Below are positions 7,367 through 15,191 of a DNA stretch of 64,000 nucleotides, in pieces. The DNA is taken from NCBI RefSeq assembly GCF_036116635.1, contig NZ_CP107995.1, forward strand, positions 5,890,001-5,954,000, written 5' to 3'. Position numbers and translations under genes: made by a program. Position 1 is the stretch's first letter; each line of letters opens with the position of its first letter. The notes below the pieces were generated by a model. The model did not search any database. It was not told where the DNA came from and worked only from the letters and a program-made list of their open reading frames with translations. The DNA comes from Amycolatopsis sp. NBC_00345. GTDB lineage: Bacteria; Actinomycetota; Actinomycetes; Mycobacteriales; Pseudonocardiaceae.

Positions 7367-8344
7367 CTATCCGGGCGGCTGATCCCGGTCCTGGCCCCGG
7401 CGGCTGAGCAGCCCCGCGATCAGCATCTCGAGGGTGTCGCGCAGGCCTGAGGTGAACTCCATCCGCCAGCGGGCCAGGACCGGGTCGCTTTCGTAGACGG
7501 CGCGGACGGCGGCGCCCGGGTGCGAGTGAGTCCACACCGCGCCCGCCACCATGATCGTCGCGCCGGCGAGGCGGGTGGCCGCGGGCTCGGACAGCTCCGG
7601 CAAACGCTTGCGCAACAACCCGGCCAGCTCAGAAACGTGCGCGACCGCGGCGTGTTTGTACCGCGCGGCCGCCTCGGGTGACACGTTGTGCTCCAGAACC
7701 GCCGACTGGGCACTGCTCAGGTCACACAACACGGGCCGCGCCGCGAGCGACTTCGCGAGGGCATCAGCCAGCCGATCTCCACGCACAGCCACCGCCGCAT
7801 CGGCGAACTGGCCCCCGCGCTCGACTACCGCCACGCCGGTGTCGGCCAGCCGATCCCCACGCTCGGCCGCCGCCGCATCGGTATCAGCCAGCCGATCCCC
7901 CGGTTCGGCCACAGCCACGTCGGCGAGCTGGTCCCCACGCCCAGCCACCGCCCCATCGGTATCAGCCAGTCGATCCCCGGGTTCGGCCACAGCCGCGTCG
8001 ACATCGGCAAGCTGATCTCCGCGCCCAGCCACCGCCGCGCCGATATCAGCCGACCGGTCCCCGCGCCCCACCACCGCATCGGCATTGACCGCGGCCGCCA
8101 GTTCCGCGTCGAGGCCGTCGAGCCAGTGCCGGGACTCGGCGTTCAGCACCTCCAGCAGCACGGCCTCGCGGGACTCGAAGTACCGCAGCACGTTCGACTT
8201 CGCCAGCCCGGCGCGCCGGCTCAACTCGCTCAAGGTGACCCGTGCGACCGGCATCTCGGCGAGCATCGCGGCGGCCGCGTCGAGGATCGCCCGGCGGCGG
8301 ACCTCGCGCTGCTCCTCGCTGTGCGCACGCTGGAACGACGTCAT
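7367..8344 (-). CDS. TetR-family regulator with an internal 14-residue repeat expansion
   Basis: The N-terminal TetR DNA-binding domain is intact (residues about 15-65; VTLSELSRRAGLAKSNVLRY, then FESREAVLLEVL). The C-terminal ligand domain is also typical (LAARPVLCDLSSAQ, EHNVSPEAAARYK). Between them lie residues 93-200, eight copies of a 12-14-residue unit such as GRGDQLADVDAAVA and EPGDRLADTDAAAA. The last copy runs into the native helix (VRGDRLADALAKSLAARP), so the array probably grew from that segment. The protein is 325 residues against about 200 for relatives. Its operator-like sites lie in the gap to the divergent SDR gene, which it probably represses. Confidence 0.88.
   Translation of the reverse strand: MTSFQRAHSEEQREVRRRAILDAAAAMLAEMPVARVTLSELSRRAGLAKSNVLRYFESREAVLLEVLNAESRHWLDGLDAELAAAVNADAVVGRGDRSADIGAAVAGRGDQLADVDAAVAEPGDRLADTDGAVAGRGDQLADVAVAEPGDRLADTDAAAAERGDRLADTGVAVVERGGQFADAAVAVRGDRLADALAKSLAARPVLCDLSSAQSAVLEHNVSPEAAARYKHAAVAHVSELAGLLRKRLPELSEPAATRLAGATIMVAGAVWTHSHPGAAVRAVYESDPVLARWRMEFTSGLRDTLEMLIAGLLSRRGQDRDQPPG
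7745..8068 (-). repeat. In-frame 42/36-bp minisatellite inside the TetR gene
   Basis: Eight degenerate units, six of 42 bp and two of 36 bp, encode GxGDxLADxxxAVA. All length changes are multiples of three, so the frame stays open. Unit starts are at codons 93, 107, 121, 135, 147, 161, 175 and 187. Confidence 0.9.
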
Positions 8345-8355
8345 GCCCGAAGTCT

Positions 8356-8428
8356 ACAGACCCATGGTCTGTTGCGAACAGAACGACGGTCTGTTAACTT
8401 CGATCCCGTAACAGACCGACGTTCTCTA
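8356..8428. promoter_or_regulatory. Three TetR operator-like palindromes
   Basis: Three related sites fill the TetR/SDR spacer: ACAGACC-CAT-GGTCTGT (8356-8372), AACAGAACGACGGTCTGTT (8377-8395) and AACAGACCGACGTTCTCTA (8410-8428). The shared half-site is AACAGACC or AACAGAAC. Centres are 22 and 33 bp apart, near two and three helical turns, so one regulator could close both promoters. Confidence 0.75.
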
Positions 8429-8435
8429 ACTAGGG

Positions 8436-9353
8436 ATGGCAGACATGACCGGCAAAGTGTGGTTCATCACCGGCAGCGGCCGAGGCCTCGGCCGCGACCT
8501 CGCGGAGGCGGCACTGGCCGCCGGCGACCGCGTGGCGGCAACCGCCCGGGACCGCAGTCGCCTGGACGACCTGGTGCAGGCACACGGGGCGGATTCCGTC
8601 GTCCCGATCACCCTCGACGTCACCGACGCGGCGGCTGCCCGCGACGCCGTCGACGAGGCCGTACGCGCGTTCGGGCGCATCGACGTCGTGGTGAACAACG
8701 CGGGGTACGCGAACCTCGCGTCCGTCGAGGACACCCCCGAGGACGACTTCCGTGCGCAGGTCGAGACGAACCTGTTCGGCGTGGTCAACGTGACCAAGGC
8801 GGCGCTGCCCGTACTGCGTCGCCAGGGCGCGGGCCGGATCGTCAACGTGTCCTCGCTGGGCGGCCGCACCGCGGCGCCGGGGCTCGCGCCGTACCAGCTG
8901 TCCAAGTGGGCGGTGAGCGGTTTCACCGAGGTCCTCGCGCAGGAGGTGGGGCCGCTCGGGATCAAGGTCACCGCCATCGAGCCCGGCGGGATCCGCACGG
9001 ACTGGGCGGGCAGCTCGATGCGGGTCCCGCCGGTCTCCGCGGCCTATGCGCCGACCGTCGGCGCGATGGCGGCACTGCTCGGCCAGAGCGGGCCGCAGGC
9101 GGCGGGCGACCCGGTGAAGGTCGCGGACGCGATCCGCCGGCTGGTCGAGATGGACTCGCCGCCGGTCCGCGTCCTGCTCGGCTCCGACGCACTGGCCATC
9201 GCGAAAGCCGCGGCCGACGCGCAGGCACACAGCGACGCCGCCATGGCCGACTTCAGCCGCTCGACCGACCACGCCGACGCGACCCCGGCCGAACTGGACC
9301 CGTTCGGCGGCAGCGCGGCTCTGTCATCCGGTGGCACCCCGACGAGGTCCTGA
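8436..9353 (+). CDS. Short-chain dehydrogenase/reductase with a repeat-derived tail
   Basis: Classical SDR motifs are all present: FITGSGRGLGRDLAEA, LDVTD, VVNNAGYANL, VNVSSLGGR and YQLSK (catalytic Tyr/Lys). The family usually ends soon after TPAELDPFGG; here the frame runs another 15 or so codons into the first unit of a DNA repeat array, giving a tail (SAALSSGGTPTRS) that is probably recent. No strong Shine-Dalgarno is seen before the ATG (TAGGG only). It is divergent from, and probably controlled by, the TetR regulator. The substrate is unknown. Confidence 0.9.
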   Translation: MADMTGKVWFITGSGRGLGRDLAEAALAAGDRVAATARDRSRLDDLVQAHGADSVVPITLDVTDAAAARDAVDEAVRAFGRIDVVVNNAGYANLASVEDTPEDDFRAQVETNLFGVVNVTKAALPVLRRQGAGRIVNVSSLGGRTAAPGLAPYQLSKWAVSGFTEVLAQEVGPLGIKVTAIEPGGIRTDWAGSSMRVPPVSAAYAPTVGAMAALLGQSGPQAAGDPVKVADAIRRLVEMDSPPVRVLLGSDALAIAKAAADAQAHSDAAMADFSRSTDHADATPAELDPFGGSAALSSGGTPTRS

Positions 9354-9597
9354 ACGACGGCACGCCTCGGCCGAACCGGACCCGTCCGGCAGCAACACGG
9401 CACCGTCGTCCAATGGCGCCCCGACAAGGTCGTGGACGACGACGGCCCTGGCCGAATTGGACCCATCCGGCGGCACCGCTCGATGGCGACCCGACAACGT
9501 CGTGAACGACGGCATGTCCCGGCTGAACCGGACCCATCCAGCGACAACACCGCACCGCCATCCGATGACGCCTCCACGCCGTTGTGAACGACGGCGT
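9288..9597 (+). repeat. Four degenerate ~80-bp tandem units overlapping the SDR 3' end
   Basis: Units begin near GAACTGGACCCGTTCGGCGG (9291), GAACCGGACCCGTCCGG (9373), GAATTGGACCCATCCGG (9454) and GAACCGGACCCATCCAG (9525). Their spacings are 82, 81 and 71 bp. Each also carries CCCCGACAAGGTCGTG-like and GAACGACGGC blocks. The first unit includes the SDR stop codon. No unit keeps a long frame that looks protein-coding. Confidence 0.8.
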
Positions 9598-9794
9598 GCA
9601 CACGGCAACCGCGCCGTGCGGTGCCTGGTTCGAGGCGGACGTGCTCGGTATGCTCCAAGGCATCGGCGTCACGACGGTGCCGCGGTCTGGTTCGGACCTC
9701 CGTCCCCTTCGGAACGGCGGGCGGTGCCGGATCATCCGGTGGCCCTCGCGTCGCCGGGACATGCCGCAGCGGCCCGGTTTCCGAGGAGGTCACC

Positions 9795-10088
9795 ATGCCC
9801 GACCCGACGCCCGATGCGGACCGAACAGCGGTCTGGCGTGCTTACGACGCCCTCGGCGAACTGACCGGCCGCATGCGCGCGGTCCTGGACGAAGCCCTCG
9901 CCGGCCGCCGCTCGGTCGCCGTCACCGGCTGGCGCGAGCTGGAACAGGCCGGTGAAGGCGCCCGCGCACTGGCCGAGGCCCGCCGGTGGAGCGAGGAGAT
10001 CGCCCGCCTGGCGACGGCCGCCGCCGAGGCCATCGGCCGCGCCCAGCACTGCGCCCAACGCCCGGCCCAAGGCCCGGCACCTAGCTAA
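9795..10088 (+). CDS. Small hypothetical helical protein (97 aa)
   Basis: The start ATG has a perfect GAGGAGGT 4 bases upstream. The protein is almost all helix: VWRAYDALGELTGRMRAVLD, then EALAGRRSVAVTGWRELEQA and SEEIARLATAAAEAIGRAQH, ending in a Gln/Pro-rich tail. No family is recognised; the heptad-like spacing could form a helical bundle. It sits between two repeat arrays and has no obvious operon partner. Confidence 0.6.
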   Translation: MPDPTPDADRTAVWRAYDALGELTGRMRAVLDEALAGRRSVAVTGWRELEQAGEGARALAEARRWSEEIARLATAAAEAIGRAQHCAQRPAQGPAPS

Positions 10089-10213
10089 GGCAGCACCTAG
10101 CTGACAGCTGAGGAACGGCGCCCGGCTGAGGCCTGGTGCCTGCCCGAGGCCCAGCACCGGCACCGGCACCTAGCTGAGACTCGGCACGCTGCCCGGCGCA
10201 GACCTGATGCTCC

Positions 10214-10379
10214 GCACCTAGTTGGACTCCGCGAGGTGCCGAGCCCGGCGCACTTAGTTGAACTCCGCGCGGTGCTCCGCACTCAATTGGGCTCCGCGCG
10301 GTGCTCCGCACTTAGCTGGGCTCCGCGCGGTGCCGAGCCCGGCGCGCTCAGCTGGGCTGATCACCGAGCTAAGCCCGGC
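10214..10379. repeat. Tandem array of 29- and 36-bp units
   Basis: Units start at 10214, 10250, 10279, 10308 and 10344 (36, 29, 29, 36 and 36 bp). Each contains GCACTTAGCTGGG-like and CTCCGCGCGGTGC-like blocks. The longer form has a seven-base change (GCCGAGCCCGGC against GCTCC). Degenerate relatives with CACCTAGCTGAG extend from about 10080 to 10440. No reading frame looks coding. Confidence 0.75.
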
Positions 10380-10473
10380 GCTCAGCCGAGGCTCGGCACC
10401 CAGCTCAGGCCTAGTGCCTACCCGGGGCCTGGCACCGGACTGAGGCCCAGCCCCGCGAGGCTTCAGACGGTTA

Positions 10474-10540
10474 GAACCCACGCCTCGGCCAGGGCATGGG
10501 TTCCACCAAGTGAGGCGTGACCGCGCGCGGTCACGCCTCA
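10474..10540. terminator. Two adjacent hairpins, one a perfect 30-bp palindrome
   Basis: GAACCCACGCC near 10474 pairs with the segment ending at 10503, with one mismatch. A perfect palindrome fills 10511-10540 (15-bp arms, TGAGGCGTGACCGCG and its complement, no loop base). They close the repeat-rich stretch and probably terminate transcription from either side. Confidence 0.6.
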
Positions 10541-11008
10541 GTTCCGCCGCGACGAATTCGGTGATGCTTCGGCGATCCCGGCAGCGTCGAGCGGTTCATC
10601 GCCGCCACACCGGCCAGCAGGCCCGCCGACGCGGCGAGGCGGCGAGGCGGCGACTCCAGGCCAGGCAGTGCGGCGAGACCAGGCGGCCCGGAGACAAGGC
10701 GAGGCGACACGAGGCAAGAATCAGGCGCGGCGGCGAAGCGCGGCCAAGCTAGAGCAGTGGCGACGCGGCCGGGCGAACCCAGCGGTGCGGCAGCGAGGCG
10801 AACAATCAGCCTGCGCCACAACATGGTCACCAGCCGCACCCAGCGGCCGGCCGTCCCCGTACGTAGCGATTCCCGCTGGCACACCACTCCGCCCCGGCAA
10901 CGCGCCACCCCCGCTCGCCGGGTGAGGGTGTGAATGCCACGATCCCGGGGTACCACACTGGCAAGCCCACGCTCTGGAACCCGGCTGGGAGACCCGCTGA
11001 GGAGAACC
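10541..11008. other. Gene-free purine-rich intergenic stretch
   Basis: No gene is supported here. 10620-10760 is rich in short GCGAGGCGGCGAG-type runs with a strong purine bias on the plus strand. The last 80 bases presumably hold the promoter of the next gene. Confidence 0.5.
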
Positions 11009-11443
11009 ATGGGCATCACCAGCGCGCCACATATCTACGATTTCGCCGACACCCGCGAGCTGTCGTCGCTGGCCCCGCTGCGGACGTGGGTGCGGGCCCG
11101 GCTGGCCGGGTTGCCGCGGGAGCTCGTGCAGGACACCGAGTTGCTGGTCACGGAGCTGGTCACCAACGCGTTCGAGCACGCCGCCGGGCCGGTGGCGCTG
11201 CGCCTTGAGCTGCCGGACGACCGCGCGGTCGTCCGGGTGGAGGTCGAGGACGGCGGACCGGACCTGCTGCCCGCGGCGGCCGCCGTCTCGCCGGACTCCT
11301 ACCGGGGGCGCGGGCTGTTCCTGGTCGACGCCCTCAGCACCGGATGGGGTGTGGAAGACGGGCACGGGCGCAAGACGGTGTGGGCGGAGTTACCCGTGGA
11401 GCAGGGCCAGTCCGGCGAGAACCGCCACTCACGAGTCCTTTAA
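11009..11443 (+). CDS. Anti-sigma-factor-type ATP-binding protein (RsbW/SpoIIAB-like HATPase)
   Basis: The 144-residue protein is a stand-alone GHKL ATPase domain. The N box TELVTNAFEHA, the G1 box VEDGGPDLLP and the G2 segment GRGLFLVDALSTGWG are in order. Streptomycetes and relatives encode many such small kinases, which bind sigma factors or phosphorylate anti-anti-sigma (STAS) proteins. No sigma or STAS gene is adjacent, so its partner is unknown. GAGGAG lies 6 bases before the ATG at 11009. The C-terminus overlaps the convergent oxidoreductase remnant by 15 bases. Confidence 0.85.
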   Translation: MGITSAPHIYDFADTRELSSLAPLRTWVRARLAGLPRELVQDTELLVTELVTNAFEHAAGPVALRLELPDDRAVVRVEVEDGGPDLLPAAAAVSPDSYRGRGLFLVDALSTGWGVEDGHGRKTVWAELPVEQGQSGENRHSRVL

Positions 11444-12096
11444 CGACGCCAGGAGCTGCTCGACCGTGACCGCGGGATCGTCGCGGTAGTCCTGCCAGCG
11501 GGCGAACAGCGCTTCCGCCGCGGTGAGCAGGCCGGGTGGCAGGCCACCGTCCGCGCAGGCGGCGGCGATCTCCGCCATCTCCCCCTCCCAGCGCCAGGCC
11601 TTCTGCCCCGCGGAAACGATCCCGGCGGGCTCCCCGAGCGGAGTGCCCGCGAGCTTCGCGCCCGCCAGCTCCCGCAGCTCGTCGCCCACGCCGTGCTGTT
11701 CGGCCAGCGCGTAGGACTGCGCGGCGAGCGCGAAAGTGAGCTTGTTGTACAAGGCGAACGCCAGCTTGAGCGCGGAGGCCTGCCCGACCGGGCCGTCGAG
11801 CACGATCGGCTGGAGGAACGTGTCCGTGAACAGCGCTTCCACCTGCGAAGCGACGGCGCCCGAGAGGTACAGCCGGGTCACGCCCTCGCGCCGCGGCGGC
11901 GGGCCGACGATGCCGCCGTCGACGACCGTCACCCCGCCCCGGCGGCGGAACAGCTCGTCGATCTGCCAGGTGTGGCGCGGGCTGATCGCGTTCGCGTCCA
12001 GGTAAACGCCCTGGAACGGGGTCTGGGCGACCGCCGCGGCGACCTCGGCCGCGAAGGCGGGCGGGCAGACGCTGAGGATCACCCCGCACTCGGCTA

Positions 12097-13039
12097 GGGC
12101 GTGTCTGACAAAGGTTAAGGCTGGTGGCTGGGATGCTGCCGGACGTGTCGCGGTTTCAGTTGCTCTCAGATGATCAGTGGGTGTTGATCGAGGACTTGCT
12201 CCCGGTCCGCACCGGTAAACAAGGCCGACCGTTCTCCGATGCCAGGTCGATGGTCGAAGGGATCATCTATCGCTATCGCTGCGGGATCGCGTGGCGGGAC
12301 GTGCCCGAGGTTTTCGGTCCCTGGCAGACGATCTGGACCTGGCACCGCCGGATGGCCGGCGATGGCACCTGGGACACCGTGCTGCAACGCCTACTCGCTG
12401 CAGCGGACGCGGCCGGTCAGGTGGATTGGTCGGTGTCGGTGGATTCGACGATCGCGCGAGCGCATCAGCACGCCACCAACATCACCCGCCCCACAGGGGG
12501 CTGGGTCGAACTACACGGATCTGCGCATCGAGCCGCCTGATCATGCGATCGGCCGGTCCCGCGGTGGCTGGAGCACCAAAGTGCACCATCTCGTCGATGG
12601 GAACGGCCGGCCGCTGGTGACGTTGGTCGGTCCCGGACAGGCCGGGGACGCGCCGATGTTCCCGCACCTGATGAGGCACCTGGCGATCCGTCGGGCTGGG
12701 CGCGGACGAACCCGAACTCGGCCTGACCGCGTTCGCGGCGACAAGGCATACTCCTCGCGGGCGATCCGCGGGCATCTGCGTGACCGCGGGATCACCGCGG
12801 TGATTCCCGAGCCGGCTGATCAGGTCGGGCACCGCAAACGCCGCGGTTCCCGCGGCGGACGCCCACCTGCCTTCGACGCTGTTGACTACCGCGGCCGCAA
12901 CGTGGTCGAGCGGCGGTTCAACCTGCTCAAGCAGTGGCGGGGTGTGGCTACTCGTTACGACAAGCTCGCCATCGTCTATCGATCAGCGGTCGTCCTGCAT
13001 GCCGTGATCATCTGGACCAAGACTTTGTCAGACACGCCC
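12097..13039 (+). mobile_element. IS5-family (IS427-like) insertion sequence, 943 bp
   Basis: Perfect 17-bp terminal inverted repeats, GGGCGTGTCTGACAAAG, end at 12097 and 13039. The flanks are TA at 12095-12096 and TA at 13040-13041, a 2-bp target duplication inside an original CTAG site, as expected of the IS427 group. It carries one transposase region and no cargo. The intact ends and exactly rejoinable host gene suggest a recent insertion. Confidence 0.93.
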
Positions 13040-13042
13040 TAG
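12124..13042 (+). CDS. IS5-family transposase, encoded in two overlapping frames
   Basis: The first frame (12124-12540, GTG start) carries FQLLSDDQWVLIEDLLPVRT and the first catalytic Asp in SVSVDSTIARAHQH. The second (open from before 12239 to 13042) carries DHAIGRSRGGWSTKVHHLVD, the second Asp in VRGDKAYSSRAI, and the Glu in NVVERRFNLLKQWRG. Together they make the DDE domain. Joining them needs a +1 (or -2) shift near CCCCACAGGGGG at about 12490-12501. Programmed frameshifting is usual in this group, but a plain mutation cannot be excluded. The TAG stop uses the target TA plus the next host base. Confidence 0.88.
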
Positions 13043-13265
13043 GTCCTCCAGCCGCGGCACCTCGACCAGCCCGGCCTCCCGCGCGCGACGCCGGGTGGCG
13101 AGGCCGCGGCCCTCGGACACCCACAGCGTCCGCACTCCCCGCGCGGCGAGCAGCGCGCCGACGGCCGCGCCCATGTCGCCGGGGTGCAGCAGGCCGACGG
13201 TCGTACTGGCCGGAGTCACCATCTCGCCGCCTCTCCCCGCCGATTGGCGGTCCACAGTGGACGTT

Positions 13266-13805
13266 TCAGGAACGCAGCGTTTCGTAGAGCCGCCGCAGGT
13301 CCGCGACCATGTCGACGGACGGGTCGCGCAGCCATTGCGCCTGCAGGCCCTCGAGCGCGGCCAGCATGACGCGGCCCTTCCACGGGTCGTCGTCGCCGAG
13401 GAGCTGGGCGGCCAGCCGGAGAATGGCCGCCGACCGCTGCTGCATGAACTCGCGCGCGGGGTGGCCGGGCACCGCGGACGCCGCCGTCATGTCCAGCAGC
13501 AGCTTGATCAGGCCGGGCGTGCGCGTGCCGTGCTCGATCAGGGCCATCACCCCGTCGCGCGAGCCGAGGTCGTGGTTCGCCAGGTCGGCGCGGTCGCGCG
13601 CGGCGAGCACCTCGACCAGCAGCTCGTCCTTGCCGTCGAAGTAGTGCAGCACGCCGGCCTCGGTGAGGTTCACGCTGTCGGCGATGCTGCGCAGCGACGG
13701 CCCCTGCGGACCGGAATTCGCGTACGCCTCCAGCGCGGCGGCGAGGATCTGCTCCCGCCGCGCCAGCCCCTTCGCGTACGGACCTCGTTTGGCATCGGCA
13801 GGCAT
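13266..13805 (-). CDS. TetR-family transcriptional regulator
   Basis: The 179-residue protein has a standard TetR N-terminus (ARREQILAAALEAYANSG, then LRSIADSVNLTEAGVLHYFD, residues about 14-65) and a variable all-helical ligand domain. It diverges from the MFS carrier/mannosidase pair across 130 bases that contain a palindrome, AAAACCT/AGGTTTT. It therefore probably controls uptake and hydrolysis of a mannoside. Its stop codon is 44 bases from the start of the IS-split oxidoreductase on the same strand, so that gene may once have been in its operon. Confidence 0.88.
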   Translation of the reverse strand: MPADAKRGPYAKGLARREQILAAALEAYANSGPQGPSLRSIADSVNLTEAGVLHYFDGKDELLVEVLAARDRADLANHDLGSRDGVMALIEHGTRTPGLIKLLLDMTAASAVPGHPAREFMQQRSAAILRLAAQLLGDDDPWKGRVMLAALEGLQAQWLRDPSVDMVADLRRLYETLRS

Positions 13806-13855
13806 GAGCCGATCTTAGGCCGGACCCGCCGCCGGGCCGAGACACCACGCAAATG

Positions 13856-13878
13856 AAAACCTAGCGTCATGAGGTTTT
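13856..13878. promoter_or_regulatory. Operator-like palindrome between TetR and MFS genes
   Basis: AAAACCT (13856-13862) and AGGTTTT (13872-13878) form 7-bp inverted arms around nine bases, in the divergent spacer. This AT-rich symmetry stands out locally and is a fair candidate for the TetR site. Confidence 0.45.
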
Positions 13879-13935
13879 TAGACGTACGGTGTGGTCACAG
13901 CCCTCCGCGACGACGCAGTACGAGGCGAGGCCACC

Positions 13936-15171
13936 ATGATCGAGAACCCGGCGCAGCCCAGAACCGCGGCGCCCGCCCGGCTGGGGCGGCTCGGCCCGCT
14001 GCTGGGCGGGCTGCACCTCGGCTGGTCGCTGCCCTCGGCCGCGGCCGGGACGCTGCTGCAGGCACTGCTCGCCCAGCGGCTCGGTGACGGCAAGGTCGGC
14101 GCGCTGGCGGTGATCACCACGGCGGGCGCGGTGGTCGCGATCGCCGGCACCGTCGTCGCGGGCGCCTGGTCGGACCGCACCCGGAGCCGGTTCGGCCGGC
14201 GTAACCCGTGGATCCTCGGCGGCGCGGTCGCCTCGGCCGCCGGGCTGGCCCTGACCGGGGTGCTGACCTGGCTGCCCGCGCAGATCGTCGCGTTCGCCCT
14301 CTTCCAGGGCGGGCTGAACGCGATGCTCGCCGCCGCGGGCGCCCTGCTGCCCGACCGGGTCGCGGGCAGCGCGCTCGGCAAGGCCTCGGCCTTCGCGGGC
14401 GGCGGCTACCTGGTCGGCACGGCGATCGGCGGGGTGGCGGCGTCGGCCGCGATCACCGCGCCGGCGTGGGGGCTGGTGATCGTGCCGTGGACGATGGTGG
14501 CCGCCGCGCTGGCGCTGGTCCTGCTCGTGCGCGAGGGCTCCAGTCTCGGCCTGCCGCGCGAGGCCGCGTCCGTCCGCGCGGTGCTGCGGTCCCTGCTCCC
14601 GCCGCGCGACCGCGACTTCCTGCTCGCCTTCACCGGCCGGTTCTGCGTGGTGCTGGGGCTGACCGTGGTCGTCTTCTACCAGCTGTACGTCTTCACCGAC
14701 TTCCTCGGCACGGGCACGGTGGCCGCGGCGGGCCACATCGCGCTCGGCACGGTGCTGCTCGCGGTGACCGCGCTGATCACGGCGGCCGGCGGCGGCGTGC
14801 TGTCCGACCGGCTCGGCCGTCGCAAACCGCTGGTCGTGCTCGCGTCACTGCTGATCGCCGCCGCGGCGGTGCCGGTGACGCTGGCGCCCGGCGTCGGCAC
14901 GCTGATGGCGTTCTACGTCGTCGCCGGAGCCGGCTACGGGCTGTACCTCTCCGTCGATGCGGCGCTGATGGTCGAGGTGCTGCCCAGCACCGGCGCCGAG
15001 GCCAAGGAGCTGGGCATGCTCAGCGTCGCCAACAGCGCGCCGTCGGTGGTCGCGCCCGTGGTCGCGGCCGGGCTGGTCACCGGCTTCGGCTTCCACGCGC
15101 TGTTCGGGTTCACCATCGTCATCGCGGTCGCGGGCGGCCTGTGCGTCGCCGCGATCCGCCGGGTCCGCTGA
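13936..15171 (+). CDS. MFS transporter, GPH/sugar-carrier-like
   Basis: The 411-residue protein has about twelve hydrophobic segments. The loop between helices 2 and 3 reads GAWSDRTRSRFGRRNPWILGG, a pattern typical of glycoside-pentoside-hexuronide carriers and related MFS members. The equivalent loop in the second half reads VLSDRLGRRKPLVVL. It most likely imports a glycoside across the cytoplasmic membrane for the beta-mannosidase encoded 20 bases downstream. Start choice: ATG at 13936 lacks a strong ribosome site, and an upstream GTG at 13891 is a possible alternative. Confidence 0.85.
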   Translation: MIENPAQPRTAAPARLGRLGPLLGGLHLGWSLPSAAAGTLLQALLAQRLGDGKVGALAVITTAGAVVAIAGTVVAGAWSDRTRSRFGRRNPWILGGAVASAAGLALTGVLTWLPAQIVAFALFQGGLNAMLAAAGALLPDRVAGSALGKASAFAGGGYLVGTAIGGVAASAAITAPAWGLVIVPWTMVAAALALVLLVREGSSLGLPREAASVRAVLRSLLPPRDRDFLLAFTGRFCVVLGLTVVVFYQLYVFTDFLGTGTVAAAGHIALGTVLLAVTALITAAGGGVLSDRLGRRKPLVVLASLLIAAAAVPVTLAPGVGTLMAFYVVAGAGYGLYLSVDAALMVEVLPSTGAEAKELGMLSVANSAPSVVAPVVAAGLVTGFGFHALFGFTIVIAVAGGLCVAAIRRVR

Positions 15172-15191
15172 ATCGAAAGGCCGTGAAACCC

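Larger units (their letters stand above)
11429..13222 (-). pseudogene. NAD(P)-binding oxidoreductase (6PGDH-like) disrupted by an IS element
   Basis: The N-terminal part (13042-13222) encodes VTPASTTVGLLHPGDMGAAV and more of a Rossmann fold, ending VPRLEDL. The C-terminal part (11429-12096) continues AECGVILSVCPPAFAAEV and a helical DUF1932-type domain (LKLAFALYNKLTFALA). Removing 12097-13039 and one TA copy rejoins the frame exactly, giving about 283 codons. Intact relatives are beta-hydroxyacid-dehydrogenase-like NAD(P) enzymes. A downstream ATG could in principle express the C-terminal piece alone, but without the cofactor fold. Confidence 0.88.

Noticed and set aside
9253..9796. Arg/Val-rich minus-strand frames across the 80-bp repeats
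   Set aside because: They are low-complexity translations of the repeat DNA without ribosome sites or conserved patterns.
7745..10379. Possible CRISPR arrays
   Set aside because: Repeats abut one another without unique spacers, differ in length and sequence, and no cas gene is present.
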